This document shows positions 22,664-34,140 of a DNA stretch of 64,000 nucleotides, piece by piece (positions within the stretch are counted from its first letter, which is position 1; each line of letters begins with the position of its first letter). Origin of the DNA: Trichobilharzia szidati (Eukaryota; Platyhelminthes; Trematoda; Strigeidida; Schistosomatidae); the NCBI GenBank assembly GCA_944472155.2, contig OX235273.1:1895204-1959203 (forward strand). Direction: 5' to 3'. Both the position numbers and the translations under genes were made by a program. The notes under the pieces were generated by a model that was given only the letters and a program-made list of their open reading frames with translations, did no database searches and was not told where the DNA came from.

Positions 22664-22696
22664 ATTTGCTTCTTCCTCCAGGTTTCCTTGATCCAG
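22664..22696 (+). CDS. TRPM microexon, 33 nt
   Basis: Preceded by a long pyrimidine tract (22600-22640) and 'aaaatctatttcag', followed by donor GTACTA. Phase 1-1, encoding (D)LLLPPGFLDP plus the first base of the next codon. It joins the exon ending at 17272 in frame (G plus AT gives Asp). Its final G joins in frame to the microexon at 58366-58340 or directly to the TRPM exon at 53367-53255. Small size makes it less certain than the long exons, but splice sites, length divisible by three and matched phase all agree. Confidence 0.6.
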
Positions 22697-23237
22697 GTAC
22701 TATATATGTTGTTGTCCATATTTTGAATTGCATTTTTCTGCATTTACGGGCTTACTCATTGTTAAGGGATGACCATGCTTCAAAAGGACTATAAAGTGAA
22801 CGAAAAAACCCCCTTCGACAATGAGTAGTCATTAGAAATGTAGATCTTGATTGGTGATGATAACTTGACTGATTGATCCCTTGTCTTTTGTAAATGATTG
22901 ATTTTTTACGAGTAACTTGCTTGAATGGATTCATTGTCTGTGTTGATCCATCCGTCCGTCCGTCTGTCTGTTTGTTTGTTTGGTTAGATATATATATAGT
23001 TGTAGATAGAAAGAGGAAAATTGGCTACTAATCTTACTAACAATCATGGGGTGTAATATTTCCTAATTCCCTTTATGTTTGCCCTCAATGGTAGAACAAA
23101 TCCTGTTTATTTCTGCTTAACTGTTAATTATTTATCAATGGAATCATCATTCCCATTGCTTTATGGATCAGATCCGCTATCTGTGTACGTGTGTGTGTTT
23201 GTGGTGGTGGCTATTTTTAAAATCATACTTTCTGCTC

Positions 23238-23344
23238 AGTGTGTATAGTTTTCTTGTGGTTTTAACAGCTTTCATGTTGTTATGCTAATCAAAGTGAATA
23301 GGTTAGTGGAAAAGCATTCAGAAACAAGGCAGGCTCAAGTGGTC
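23238..23344 (+). repeat. 107-bp segment repeated inverted at 60191-60297
   Basis: It matches the reverse complement of 60191-60297 over its full length with three mismatches by eye. Ten further bases precede the N gap here, while the other copy abuts its gap directly. I read this as overlapping ends of two contigs that belong together in the opposite orientation. Confidence 0.85.
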
Positions 23345-23354
23345 ATTTTATTCT

Positions 23355-23852
23355 NNNNNNNNNNNNNNNNNNNNNNNNNNNNNNNNNNNNNNNNNNNNNN
23401 NNNNNNNNNNNNNNNNNNNNNNNNNNNNNNNNNNNNNNNNNNNNNNNNNNNNNNNNNNNNNNNNNNNNNNNNNNNNNNNNNNNNNNNNNNNNNNNNNNNN
23501 NNNNNNNNNNNNNNNNNNNNNNNNNNNNNNNNNNNNNNNNNNNNNNNNNNNNNNNNNNNNNNNNNNNNNNNNNNNNNNNNNNNNNNNNNNNNNNNNNNNN
23601 NNNNNNNNNNNNNNNNNNNNNNNNNNNNNNNNNNNNNNNNNNNNNNNNNNNNNNNNNNNNNNNNNNNNNNNNNNNNNNNNNNNNNNNNNNNNNNNNNNNN
23701 NNNNNNNNNNNNNNNNNNNNNNNNNNNNNNNNNNNNNNNNNNNNNNNNNNNNNNNNNNNNNNNNNNNNNNNNNNNNNNNNNNNNNNNNNNNNNNNNNNNN
23801 NNNNNNNNNNNNNNNNNNNNNNNNNNNNNNNNNNNNNNNNNNNNNNNNNNNN
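23355..23852. other. Assembly gap (498 N)
   Basis: Unknown bases. With the 499-N gap at 60298-60796 the near-500 size suggests a fixed scaffolding placeholder, so true distance and orientation across it are not established. Apparent ORFs through N are meaningless. Confidence 0.98.
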
Positions 23853-23975
23853 CAGTCCAATCCACCAATTAACTTCTAGTTACATGCCCAGACATCGTCG
23901 AAGCATCTGCACAAGGAGCCGACATGTCAACCTGAGATGGAGCACTTCAGTCCAATCAATTGATGGGGAAATCTA
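23853..23975. repeat. Smalpha-like flank remnant
   Basis: 'ttctagttacatgcccagac', 'tcgtcgaagcatctgcacaa', 'ggagcacttcagtccaatca' match the region to the right of the Smalpha-like element at 35880-36010. The ribozyme part would lie in the gap. Confidence 0.55.
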
Positions 23976-23989
23976 AAGTTATATTAAAT

Positions 23990-24400
23990 AATTTTCATTT
24001 TGTTGATTTAATTTGTTTGCATGGAGGATTTCATCATGAGCTGAAATCAGTTAGAGAAGCACTGGAAAACGTGGGAGTACTGGACAGCTATTTCGTCCTG
24101 GTTTGGGACTCTTTATCAGTACGCACCCGCCGGGATTCGAACCCAGGATCTTCTGGTTACAAGGCGAGCTCATAGACCATTGAGCCACTGGGACGCGTTG
24201 CAATGGTCCTTGAATTCTAACTACTACCAATTCACGACATAGCGCGTGGGTGCGTACTGCTGAAGAATCCCAAACTAGGACGAAACAGCTCTCCAGTACT
24301 TCCAGGTTTTTCAGTGGTTCTCTAACTGATCTCAGCTCATGATGAAATCCTCAATGCAATCAAACAAAATCCCTACAAAACCAATACTTGAAAATATTTA
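23990..24400. repeat. Foldback element with two hammerhead relics (family A)
   Basis: Arms of about 130 bp in inverted orientation ('ggatttcatcatgagctg' at 24027 versus 'cagctcatgatgaaatcc' near 24330). On the minus strand there is a tRNA-like head (24195-24130, box B 'gggttcgaatcccgg') followed by a hammerhead relic with ATAAAGA. On the plus strand a second relic at about 24247-24292 has an intact CTGAAGA core and GAAA, but mismatched stem II closure and stem III. Confidence 0.75.
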
Positions 24401-24944
24401 ATTTGTATACGTTTTTTTTATTACGTCAATTGTTGCTATAAGGTTTCTCAGTTTAAATTGTTGCCGGTATTATTTCACTTGTTCCACTTGTCATTCTAAA
24501 TCAATTCTGTTTTTCACGCTTAAATTCTATCTTATCAAAATTCACACAATGTTACGTAACATTTTTATTTTTATTCTATTTGCCAACTAATCCCACAATT
24601 CTACACCCCTTTCAAGTTCCATACATCGTATGAATTGTCACTTGACACGGAACTATGGTTGTAATCACAAATATTCAAATAGCAACCCATAATAATGTTA
24701 TTATTTTATGTATTCACACTTGTGGTTCAATTCCGTCACCGGATATGATTTGTACATGATGCGAACAGATATATACATATATATATGTACAGCTTGATAA
24801 TAAATTCGTTAAAAAGAGTCTCTTTACTAAATCCCCTGTTTTGATTTTTTTATATGTCCCAATGGGAATTTTCCATGCATTTTAACCTTATCAAATTTCT
24901 AACTCTTTCTTCCTTTGTGCGGTCAAATATTACGCAATTCATAA

Positions 24945-25318
24945 CTGTCTTCGCTCTACACTGAAGATCAGATGGCCAGAAAGAATCACCAAGAAGAAAC
25001 TATGGGAACAAACAAACGAAACAAGAACCAATCGCTCAACAAATATGCAGGAGAAAGTGGAGATGGATTGGACACTCGCTGAGGAGGCCGCTGGGTGACA
25101 TCGCGCGTCAGGCCAACGCTTGAGTGGAACCCGAAAGGGAAGCGGTGAGTGGGACGTCTAAGGGTGACATGGAGGAGATCGTGTGGACAGGAATTGAAAC
25201 ATTATGGATTAACATGGATGCAGGTGAAAAAATACAGCAGAATAGAGGAGCAAGTAGAGACGTGTAGTTGAAGCCCTATGTTCCACTAGGAACCCAAGGG
25301 AACAATAATAATAATACA
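24945..25318 (+). mobile_element. RTE-like 3' end
   Basis: Starts 'cttcgctctacactgaagat' / 'cagatggccagaaagaa' (R-W-P-x-R coding region). It contains 'agtggagatggattggacac' and 'gcttgagtggaacccgaaag', and ends with 'ccctatgttccactaggaac' and (aat)n at 25301-25314. Frame-broken, 5' truncated. Confidence 0.85.
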
Positions 25319-26039
25319 ACTTTCATTTTTACTTATGAAGCAACTTCTGAGTAAATTTATTATCTATTATTAATCGAAAATCGACTGCTATACATTTTTG
25401 GTAAGTATGAATACGACTGTACAGCCTCTGAAGATGATTTCATCGATAAAGAAAATTTTCTCCATTGACTTAATGGGTATCTCCGAGGAATTTATTCAGT
25501 ATTTTACGTTTAACCACTTGCATCTAATATAGATAGTTTCATAATAGGGCTGAAAATAGACTTGGATTCTGAGTACCTGGCTAAAATAAAACTTATTTTA
25601 GCATATTTGAAAAATTTCAAAGTGACGGTTGACTGTAAACTTTCTCGTCAGACTGTTAGATACACATACAAGAGTTCTACTACCCCAGTGAGCATACAGT
25701 CTGTCAATTTCATCATCGTATTTCCGAACATCAGCCAAGATGGTTAAGCAAGGGACAAACAACACCTATTCGTAGCTCAGTTTTAGCATATCTTGTAGAT
25801 ACTGAGCATAAGATCGATGCTACTATACGAGTTCGTCATTTACATACAACTGAGGTCATGGGAGTCCATTTGAAGAAGTTGAACCTGAGAGTTCAGAAGA
25901 AATTTATGCACCCACTTTCTTTCTCTTGACTACTGTTATATGAATCTAATAAACTGACAACTTCCCCCTCCCGCTAAGCCTTCTGCTATGTATACCTAGC
26001 CGTCGTCCTCCTGATACAGGATTAGGTTTGAAAAGAGCT

Positions 26040-26830
26040 AGTGATGGTCAAAGTAGAACGTCGCGTCAGTCAATGAAATCCATAACAGTAAGTTTAAGCC
26101 ACACTGGGAGGTGCAGACTGCCTTCCTGGTTGGGGTTCTCAGGATGGTTAGCACCACTTGATGGAGACTATTCTTGGTATGTTTCTAAGTGGTTCTCAGT
26201 AGATGGCTCAAGTGCATTCATTGTGTGATTTATCATATCTAATAAAATTCTGTTGTTCTTCCATATTACTATTTTGTGCCTCATTATTATTATTATTGTA
26301 TCCTTTAATTATTACAGGAACATAGGGCTTCAGCCGTGCGTCTCCATTGCGTTCGGTTCTCTGCTGGAATCTTCACCCGGCTCCAAGTCTGCCCACACGT
26401 TTTCATCTCCTCTTCACATGACCTCCTCCAAGTCATACTCGCACTGACGACCAACTCGCCGCTTCCCTTTTGGGTCCCACTGGAGCAATGGCTTGTCTAG
26501 TGATGTCACTTGATGCATTGTTTCCTCAGAGTATGGCCAGCCAATCCATCTCCATTTCTTCCTGCCTATTCGTTTCACAATCGGTTCCTGCTGTGTTGGT
26601 TCGCTCATTGCCAGAGATCTCTGCTGCTGATCTTTTCTGGCCGGCCATCTGATCTTGAGTATTGAGCGAAGAAAATTGTTGCCTCATATTTCTGTTTATT
26701 ATCTCTGTAATGAATCTTTCTCTACTCTCTTCTCTTGCTTTGTGTGCTACGTGGAGTGTGGCAACTTGAACTGCTATACATCTGTGCAGAGTTCTACCTT
26801 GAAATAAATGTAATTCAGTCAGCTAAGCCT
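26040..26830 (+). repeat. Unclassified repeat split by an RTE insertion
   Basis: 26040-26285 ('cagtcaatgaaatccataac', 'cctggttggggttctcagg') and 26691-26830 ('cttctcttgctttgtgtgct', 'gtggcaacttgaactgc') together match the contiguous repeat 58640-59040. The RTE 3' end at 26286-26690 interrupts them. 25840-25980 resembles 55860-56000, a further shared fragment. Confidence 0.65.
26286..26690 (-). mobile_element. RTE-like 3' end, nested
   Basis: (att)n at 26284-26297, then reverse-complemented 3' UTR 'aggaacatagggcttcag' and coding tail ending near 'gccggccatctgatcttgag'. Minus-strand ORF pieces read [20 protein letters not shown]. Very similar to 4964-5330, so recent relatives. Confidence 0.85.
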
Positions 26831-26959
26831 TCTACTAGTTATCTTTATCCTAATTACTTTATTTTTCTGACTACTTCATCTTTAACAGTCTGAGCGCTTA
26901 ATTATTACTTAATTACTTCTCTTATTTATTTTCGAGAGCTATGCATCATTCAATCCGTT

Positions 26960-27690
26960 TGTTGATGAGTTGATCTAGAATCGATACCATTGAAAACCAG
27001 GGAGTACTGGGCAGCTGTTTCAGCCTAGTTTGGGAATCATCGGCAGTACGCACCCACCTCACCGGGGTTCGAACCCAGGACCTTCCAGTTCCAAGGCAAG
27101 CTCTTTGACTACCATTCAGCCACTGAGACCCGACTCAATGGCTCATGAATTCTAGCTTCTACCAAATTGTGATTTAGCATGACCACCAACCAATATCATC
27201 GGTGGGACATCCAACCGTGATCGACTCGTCAAAACAAATCTTATCCTTACAAACCAACCATTGAAAAGTAATCATTTTTATCCTCTAACTTTTTTATTGA
27301 TTTCCTTCCCGAAAATTAGTCCAATGCTCACTGGCGACTGGCTGCAGGACGAAATTGCCTGGAGTTCTAGTTAGAAGTTGTGACCAGTGGGGTTCATTTA
27401 GTCGGGGGTGTAGAAAAATACTCGCGGATGACGTAGGCTGGTGATTACGCTAAAATCACGAATTGGTAGAAGCTAGAATTCATGTGCTGGCCACTGAGTT
27501 GGGTCCTAGTGGCTGAATAGTCTACGATCTCGCCTAGTGACATGATGGTTCGAACCCCTGTGGCAGGTGTATACTGACGATGAGTCCCAAACTGGGACGA
27601 AACAGATGTCCAGTAATCTCTGACTTTCATTGTTTCTCAAACTGATGCTGACTCTTGATAATGTACACACTGAAATTAGTTCAAATTCCT
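26960..27690. repeat. Inverted pair of family A hammerhead repeats
   Basis: Minus-oriented unit at 26980-27240 (relic core CCGATGA; box B 'gggttcgaacccagg'), plus-oriented unit at 27300-27690 with box B 'ggttcgaacccct' near 27550 and hammerhead relic at about 27571-27617: TACTG, ACGATGA, GTCCC/GGGAC, GAAAC, then CAGTA. The second keeps strong stems I and II but C3 and U4 of the core are changed. Confidence 0.7.
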
Positions 27691-28039
27691 TAATCAAATA
27701 AACAGAGAACTTTTAGGTTCCAAAGTTGAATTCAACTTGGTTTCAGGTTATGTTTGAATGATTCAGGTCGAATAACACGAAAATAGTTTTTTTCTGTTCT
27801 GTCTTTTCCCTTTGGTGTCAATTCATAGCAAACAACGTGTATTCCTCACTGACTGTCCAATTCAGACTTTGCCTTCTTGGATTTACGGATTCCAGATTGA
27901 TGATTTGATGGAGTAAACATAAATATTTAGTTTTCTCCAAGGTGCTTTGTATTTCTCGTTGACTGGTTCTCATATTAATATTAAATGCTGAATCTTATAG
28001 TAGTAACGATGCCTCAACGGCATCTGAAGGTTCATTTAG

Positions 28040-29250
28040 ATGTTATTCGGTTAATGGTGGCCGGCGATGGAATCCAGGATGTTTGAGATTCATCAGCTTT
28101 TGTGTTCCTAACTGAAACAGCACCTCTCACTCGATGTGCAAGTACCTTCGCCAACTTGACGTATCCCAAACAGGTTGAAATGTGCATAATTCTGAATTCT
28201 ATTGCTAGACACAATCAACCAAATAAAGTTTTGTTCTGATTTATTTTTGAGATTTGCATTCAATTCTCCTTTCAACAGTGTTGCTGTTTTGCTGATAAAA
28301 AGAATGCTTAACTGTTAAAATGGGATTACATACTTATTTATTTTACTTATGTAATCCCACGAATAATATCTTTGATAGAATTCAGTGAAACTATTGTTTG
28401 TAAAAAAAGGGCACAATTTTGACCAGAAGAGAAATAAAAAAGATATTTTTAGATAAGGTGAATCAATCTAATATAAATGTAAATCCATCAGTCTTCAGAT
28501 TTCACTTAGATTTGATGTCATTGATAACTGGGATACAGATAAATTTCTCTATTGTAATCATCATTTTTACGCATTTTAAATGATTGCATAACAGTAAAAC
28601 TACTTCTGGTATCCCTTAAACATACTCAAATGTATGGAAAGAGGCGTGTTTAAACGCGCGCACAAACATATACACGTGAAGTTGTAGATCAACAAGAGAT
28701 TTATGCTATAATAAGGTATTATTTCTCATGAATAAACCTTTTTTCGTCTCTGCCCTTCATCCTCCCTACAGTTTATCAGTAAATATCAAGTCTGAATATG
28801 TAGACAGACAAAAAAGATGATCATAATAACTTGAGAATACATGAGATTTAAATGGTGGGAGAGAAAGAAAATGATAGAGAAAAGAAAGAATGAGTTGTAA
28901 AAACAAAAACATGAGTTTTTTATTCATACACTGAACTTACCCAAGCAATCTTTATTTATTCATGATCATATTGCATAATGGGTGAACAAGCAGTTTTGTG
29001 TTTGTCGGTATAATTCGTCGAAGGAAATCGAAATGGACGGGCAAATAAAGAAAATAAACAAGGAAATTATAATAATAACGTTAATAATAATATTAACAGT
29101 ATCTATTTATGTATTAATAATAATCATAGTAAATAAGCGAAAACCTTTCTTTCCCGAAGGAAGGTGACAAGCAGTATTAGGTGAATTTGTAAATTTCCGT
29201 AGAAGGACTCTTCAGCTGAATACTCCTTTACAAACATTGTTATTTATACA
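28040..29250. other. Decayed Smalpha-like piece, then AT-rich intron-like DNA
   Basis: 28050-28150 ('ggcgatggaatccaggatg', 'gagattcatcag') recalls a minus-oriented Smalpha hammerhead with heavy changes. 28175-29250 shows only short chance ORFs; I found no splice-bounded TRPM segment here. Confidence 0.4.
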
Positions 29251-29299
29251 ATTCTGTCATAAGGTTGAATACATGCAAGCACATGAACATTTTGACAGC

Positions 29300-29660
29300 G
29301 AGGAACCTTTGTAATTGCAAACCTAGTTTGGAACTCATCGGTGGTACGCACAGACTAGGGTTGGAACCCAGGACCTTCCGAATACAAGGCAAGTTCATAT
29401 ACCATTCAGCCACTGAGACCCAACTTAATGGCCCATGAATTCCAACTTCTACCAATTCATGATTTTTAGCGTGACCACCAATCAATGCCATCCGAGAGCT
29501 TACCTTGTAACCGGAAGGTTCTTGGTTCGAAACCCAGTGGATGGATGTTGGTGATGCGTCCCAGACCAGGATGAACCAGCTGGTTTTCAATATTTTTGTA
29601 ACTAATATCAATCTGCGGTCTAACTCGAAAAACAAATCTAATCCTTATAAATCAACTCTT
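29300..29660. repeat. Inverted pair of family A repeats, decayed
   Basis: Minus unit at 29310-29480 ('gtttggaactcatcgg', box B region 'ggttggaacccagg'), plus unit at 29485-29640 ('gcgtcccagaccaggatgaa'). Both hammerhead cores are badly altered. Ends resemble 'ctaatccttataaatcaact'-type termini. Confidence 0.6.
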
Positions 29661-29835
29661 AAAAACTAAGTTTATTATAGGTAAACCATATAAGACCAAA
29701 TAACAAGAATAAACATGTCTGATCTGAGCTCATAAGATTGTTTGAACACTCCTCACCGAGATTACTGCTCAACTATCATTTTTCGATTCTCACATATCCT
29801 GAGAAAACTAATTGTAATAATAGAAGAAATCATTT

Positions 29836-30415
29836 TGTTTGATTGATTGGTTGGAGGATTTCATCGTGAGATGACATCAGTTAGCGAACCATTGGAAAAC
29901 CTTCAGGTAGTACCTGACAGCAATTTCCTCCATTTCAGTTTGGGACTCTTCATTGGTACGCATCCGCCGGGGCTAGAACCCACGACCTTCTGGTTAAAAG
30001 GCGAGCTACCTCGTAGACCATTAAGCCACTGGCACCCGATCCAACGGCCAGTCAGTGAAATAGCGCGACCACTTCGCAGTGTCTCCTTTGGTGTGTTACT
30101 GCACCCCATTGGTCACGGCTTCCCACTAAAACCCCAGGTTAACTGCCTGAATAGGGCCAGTCGCCAGTGAGCATCATATCGATTTTCAAGTATCGGTTCT
30201 TGTATGGATTTCGTTTGATTGATCGGAGGATTTCATGGGCCGTTGTATTGGGTCCCAATGACTTAATGGCCTTCGAGCTCACCTTGTAACCAGAAGGTCC
30301 CGGGTTCAAACTGATGAAAAGTCCAAAACTAGGACGAAACAGCTGTTCAGTACTCCAAGGTTTTCCAGGGGTTCTCTAACCGATGTCAGCTCATGATGAA
30401 ATCTTCCAACCAAAG
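29836..30415. repeat. Two family A foldback units
   Basis: 29836-30181 starts with terminal sequence 'tggttggaggatttcatcg' and is minus-oriented with a ruined core. 30184-30415 begins 'ttttcaagtatcggttcttg', has box B-like 'cccgggttcaaa', then a plus-oriented relic (CTG-ATGAAAAGTCC, GGACGAAACAGCTG) and ends with the inverse terminus 'tcatgatgaaatcttccaac'. Confidence 0.65.
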
Positions 30416-30420
30416 AAAAA

Positions 30421-30660
30421 AAATATTTTAAAGAGAAGGGAGAAGCGCGGGAAAATTGTGTAGGTAAAGTAAAAGTATGCTACCAGGGTAGATTTGAGCA
30501 CAGAGGTGCGGTTTCTTTAATCTGATTGCATTGGTTTTAGTAAAACCAAGAGGCAGTCTATTAACTAGCTTATCAATAACTATAAAGCTTTTACTCAACG
30601 TCAACGTATGACCACGGTCCAATAAATGTGATGTGACTGAGCACCTTGGGATGCCATCAT
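30421..30660 (-). mobile_element. Penelope-like GIY-YIG ORF C-terminal fragment
   Basis: Minus strand reads HLLDRGHTLTLSKSFIVIDK and AIRLKKPHLCAQIYPGSI. This is the tail of the Penelope-like endonuclease ORF. One small frame disruption follows; upstream parts are missing. 30661-31470 holds nothing I recognise. Confidence 0.7.
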
Positions 30661-31479
30661 GAGTAGTATATAGTAAATAACCAATACAATAGTTAATTTG
30701 AACGCTCTTAAATCATCAGTGATAATGTACCTTAAAGACATGTTAGTCAGAACAACCTGTTTTATGAGTTCAACTCAGTTTATTGGTCTACTAAACTAAA
30801 TTAAAATAATTTCAGAGCTTAGTGATATCACTTTGAAACGTGTTTCTTGAAGTATTCGTAGCTGAATACCAAAATCCGGTAAACAAAGAATTTCAGTCTC
30901 GACTTGTATGAACTTTGTGGTTTCTCGCTATGTGACTTCAATGGGCAGGAATGATCGCTCTCTGCTGGCCCGTCAGCTCCTAGTACAAATGTCTTAATGA
31001 CGTCTCAAGTTTAAATTGGTGTTATTTAGAGTTTCCACTGAGAATGGAGTCTTAAACAAGTAACATTATGTTTACTCAGATTACATGAGTATTAACATCT
31101 GACTTCTAATACCTAGGAACTGAAGCTCGCTTCTGTCAGTCATCACATGTCTATTATACGATCGTTTCCATTGCTTCTAGATTAATGTTCAGGTGATCAG
31201 AGAAGTCATTTCTGAAAGGATGGAAACAATTTTTACCTCAAGTGGATGGTTTCAGTGTGATTATTTTCTCAGGGCATGGTGGCTAAGCTGCAAGAATTTT
31301 ACCCTTCTTCTAAATGACATCTTCAAATGTAACTTATCTGAAGTTTGTTATTCTCTTCATCAAATCTTCAATTTTATGATAAAATTGGCCTTGACAATGT
31401 TGTCGAGAATGCTAGTGAATCATTCATCGTCATTTAATCATCCAACTCAGAGGAGATGAAAACAACAGACTGTAATGGC

Positions 31480-31915
31480 TCAGGTTGAAATCCTGTAACC
31501 AATCAACCAAATCCCTACGAACCAATACTTGAAAATTATTCTGATGCTCACCAGTGACTGACCCTATTCAGGCACTTACCTGGGGTTCTAGTGGGAAGCC
31601 GTGGCCAGTAGGGTGCAGCTAGTTAAAGGTGAGGCAATAACACACCGCGCTATTTCATGAGTTGGCAGAAGTTGGAGTTAATGGACTGGCCATTGGATCG
31701 GGTGCCAGTGGCTTAATGGTCTACGAGGTAGCTCGCCTTGTAGCCAGGAGGTCGTGGGTTCTAACACTGGTGTGTGCGTACTGATAGAAAGTTCCAAACC
31801 AGGACCAAACAGATGAAATCCTTAAAGGTTTTCAAATGGTTCGCTAACTGACGTCAGCTCACGATGAAATCCTGTAACCAATCAAACAGAATCCCTACAA
31901 ACCAATACTTACATG
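31480..31915 (+). repeat. Family A foldback element, nearly full length
   Basis: Both ends carry 'aaatcctgtaaccaatcaa' / 'ctacaaaccaatactt', so the left copy is in direct rather than inverted order. The tRNA-like part at 31715-31765 and the relic at 31783-31815 (TACTG, ATAGAAA, then GGACCAAAC) are inactive. Confidence 0.65.
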
Positions 31916-31989
31916 TAATGGACAAATTGCTTGGAAAATCTCTCTTGGACGATCTATGTATACTAGATTTTGTTTTTAGATTTTTGATT

Positions 31990-32092
31990 ACAGCCTGATT
32001 CCACACCGTATTTTTTTGGTACAGGTATGGAATTTTCAGCATGTGATATCGGTAGCCCAAATTTTGCAGGCCGACCATAGATATCAGATACT
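31990..32092 (-). repeat. SINE family 2 body without tRNA head
   Basis: 'cagcctgattccacaccgta', 'tggtacaggtatggaatttt', 'ggccgaccatagatatcag' match the body of the SINEs at 4188-4374 and 37813-37986, but the expected tRNA-like head is absent on the right side. Confidence 0.75.
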
Positions 32093-32218
32093 AATTACAC
32101 TTATTCAGACGTTTCAATTATTTTTGTATTTATTATACGTTTTACTCTAGATTGTGTGTCTTTAATCTGACATTTCATACCACAGGTTGATTCTGACCTT
32201 TGTTTGCAATGCTTTTGT

Positions 32219-32674
32219 TTAATGTTGTGTGTACATTGATAACGTGTTGTTTAAGAATGTGAGTTTGTTTGAGTGAATGAAGGTGATTCTGATACGGGAC
32301 TTTAAAGTTGAATTTTGATTAACTAACTTTTTTCTTATAGTACTTGTTTTGTATTTAGAAACCTCCATTGCCTGTATAGCTACCTGACTCACAGCATTGT
32401 TGAGGTCAGTTTGAGTTTTGATGTTAATATTATTTATTAGAACTTCTAAAATATTGATGAATGATAGTCTTTTCCTTGCCTTTGAAAAGTTTCGTGATAT
32501 AGCGTGTCTCAACAAAGTTTTGTTGGCTATACGGTAGAATGTAGAGATAGTTTTCATGCTTCCAAACCAAAACCGAATAAGTCTGGTCGCTACGCAGTCC
32601 AAGGTGGTGCCAGTAATCAATTCCCTCCTGAATGTGAACTGCAAAACTGTAGGAAAGGCAAAAGTGCAGAACAT
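32219..32674 (-). CDS. Uncharacterised 151-codon ORF, perhaps retroelement-derived
   Basis: Open on the minus strand with many Lys/Asn/Thr and the segments ISRNFSKARKRLSFINILEV and VSKYKTSTIRKKLVNQ. No domain recognised. It lies just 3' (in transcript sense) of the TRPM S1-S2 exon but has no splice boundaries linking to it and does not resemble TRPM S3. The basic, helical character would fit part of a mobile-element ORF; this is a guess. Confidence 0.3.
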   Translation of the reverse strand: MFCTFAFPTVLQFTFRRELITGTTLDCVATRLIRFWFGSMKTISTFYRIANKTLLRHAISRNFSKARKRLSFINILEVLINNINIKTQTDLNNAVSQVAIQAMEVSKYKTSTIRKKLVNQNSTLKSRIRITFIHSNKLTFLNNTLSMYTQH

Positions 32675-32842
32675 ATCAACTCTTCATTGGCGTTTAGCTT
32701 TATATATATACTTGTATGGATCAATCCTTCTCATTCGCTGTCATCTGAATCATTAGAATCGACATAATAAAGTACTGGAAGTGCTTTAAAAAATGAAAAT
32801 TTAAAGGTACTAAGCAGAAAAGCTAATCTTCTTCTCTTTTAC

Positions 32843-32971
32843 CTGTTTAATTTCTTCTATGAACAGCGTGATTACCCATGCAATGACAATATACTCAACA
32901 ACTGTTATATTGATCCTGAAATCCACCAGTAAAAGATAACTGAACAAGATGAGAAATGTCATATAAGAAAG
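32843..32971 (-). CDS. TRPM channel exon: S1 to S2, ends EEIKQ
   Basis: Exon of 43 codons, phase 0-0. Acceptor AG at 32973-32972 follows 'cttttctttttc'; donor GTAAAA begins at 32842. It encodes the rest of S1 (LSYMTFLILFSYLLLVDF), a short extracellular loop, and S2 (VEYIVIAWVITLFIEEIKQ). The layout 'Y..FL.LF.Y.LL.DF ... E........ EEi+Q' is diagnostic of TRPM channels; human TRPM8 has DEVRQ at the end. Tyr at 32965-32963 aligns with the S1 Tyr745 of TRPM8, part of the ligand pocket. No S3 exon could be found at lower coordinates. Confidence 0.92.
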
Positions 32972-33095
32972 CTGAAAAAGAAAAGAAAAAGGCAAAAAGA
33001 CAAAACAAAATGAGATAGACAAACAAGTAATATAATCATGTCTAATCTTTGAATGTTACGCATGTCAACTTCTGAGTAAATAATCCTTCACACGG

Positions 33096-34140
33096 GTGAT
33101 AAGGTGGATGTCGCAAGATTGTTCAAACTTATCAATAGTCAAAAGAGTTCAACTCTCCTTAAGTTTACTGAAGCAGTCACTATCAGGCGCGGGAAACCCG
33201 ATTTATGCATGTGTTCAGAAAGAAGTGGTTCTCAGTCTTTCCTCGCCCATCCTGGTAACTGGATGTTTTCATCCTCTTCTACATATGATTACGTAACGCC
33301 GAAAGATTCCATTGTGTATGATTATCATTAGCATTGTATGCATATATTGATTGGTTTTTGTTTAAACCTGAACTGTCTGAGCAAGCATGCTAAAATTGTT
33401 TCTGTAGATAAACTTGAAAATGTCTTTGAGCTACAAGCAGCTGATGAGAAGCTGGGGAAATAAATGATAGTACCATTTTGTTCTGCACAAACTGTTGCTC
33501 TTGCTTTATTCAAATTAAATAATCTAACTTTGGAATTTCATTCTTCGATTTAGCCATCATAATTTCAAGTTTAGGGAGAAGAAACACACACAACAAACTC
33601 AACAACAAGGGCAACGACATTATGAGAATGGTAAATAAAAGATTAAGCACAGCCTTGTCCAGGACGTATCCTGCAGCATCATTAGTCTCTCTACCCCGAA
33701 CAACCCCCTTACTTGTGCAGTCAAAGATTGACAAGTACCCATCACATGTTACCTCAAATTATGTATACCACTTCACATGTATCTGCGGGAGCAGTTACAT
33801 AGGAAGAACACAGAGGAGGGTCTACGTCAGATTCTGTGAACATGTACCAAGGAGCCGCCGGTTAAAGGGACAGAATTGTTTAAGCTCTTCAATCGTCAAA
33901 CACCTGATTAACACAGGAAACCGAGTAGATGTGCTGGAGTCATTCACGTCTTCTCAGGTTTGCTGAAGCGATAGCAATAAAACGATTGAAGCCTGACTTA
34001 TGTGTCCAAAAAAATCCATTGTTGGACTTCAATTACCCTGGTGACTCACGTCTTAGTAACTATTTGTTTTCTAATTTTGTTAACTTATCTTTTCACTTCC
34101 CCTTTTATTTTTCGCTTGACTCTCTTAAGAGATAATTTTT
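33096..34140 (+). mobile_element. Penelope-like element fragments with GIY-YIG domain
   Basis: 33622-33966 is open and contains SNYVYHFTCICGSSYIGRTQ followed by RRVYVRFCEHV, the GIY-YIG nuclease core with its catalytic Arg and downstream Glu-His. A frameshift near 33955 leads to RFAEAIAIKRLKPDLCVQK in the next frame. 33096-33525 is another tail copy (AVTIRRGKPDLCMCS) with a 3' end 'aaataaatgatagtacc ... tgctttatt'. Penelope-like elements use this nuclease with their reverse transcriptase; both copies are incomplete. Confidence 0.8.

Noticed and set aside
23282..23872. Long open frames across 23282-23872 on both strands
   Set aside because: They consist almost entirely of N and are artefacts of the assembly gap.
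25562..25747. 61-codon ORF at 25562-25747
   Set aside because: No motif, no splice borders and the flanks are repeat-like.
28940..28985. Apparent donor site with exon at 28943-28980 (minus)
   Set aside because: All three frames are stopped within a few codons.
23853..32842. Exons for TRPM S3-S6 below the S1-S2 exon
   Set aside because: I looked for the WN..D motif and splice-bounded hydrophobic segments on the minus strand and found none that held up.
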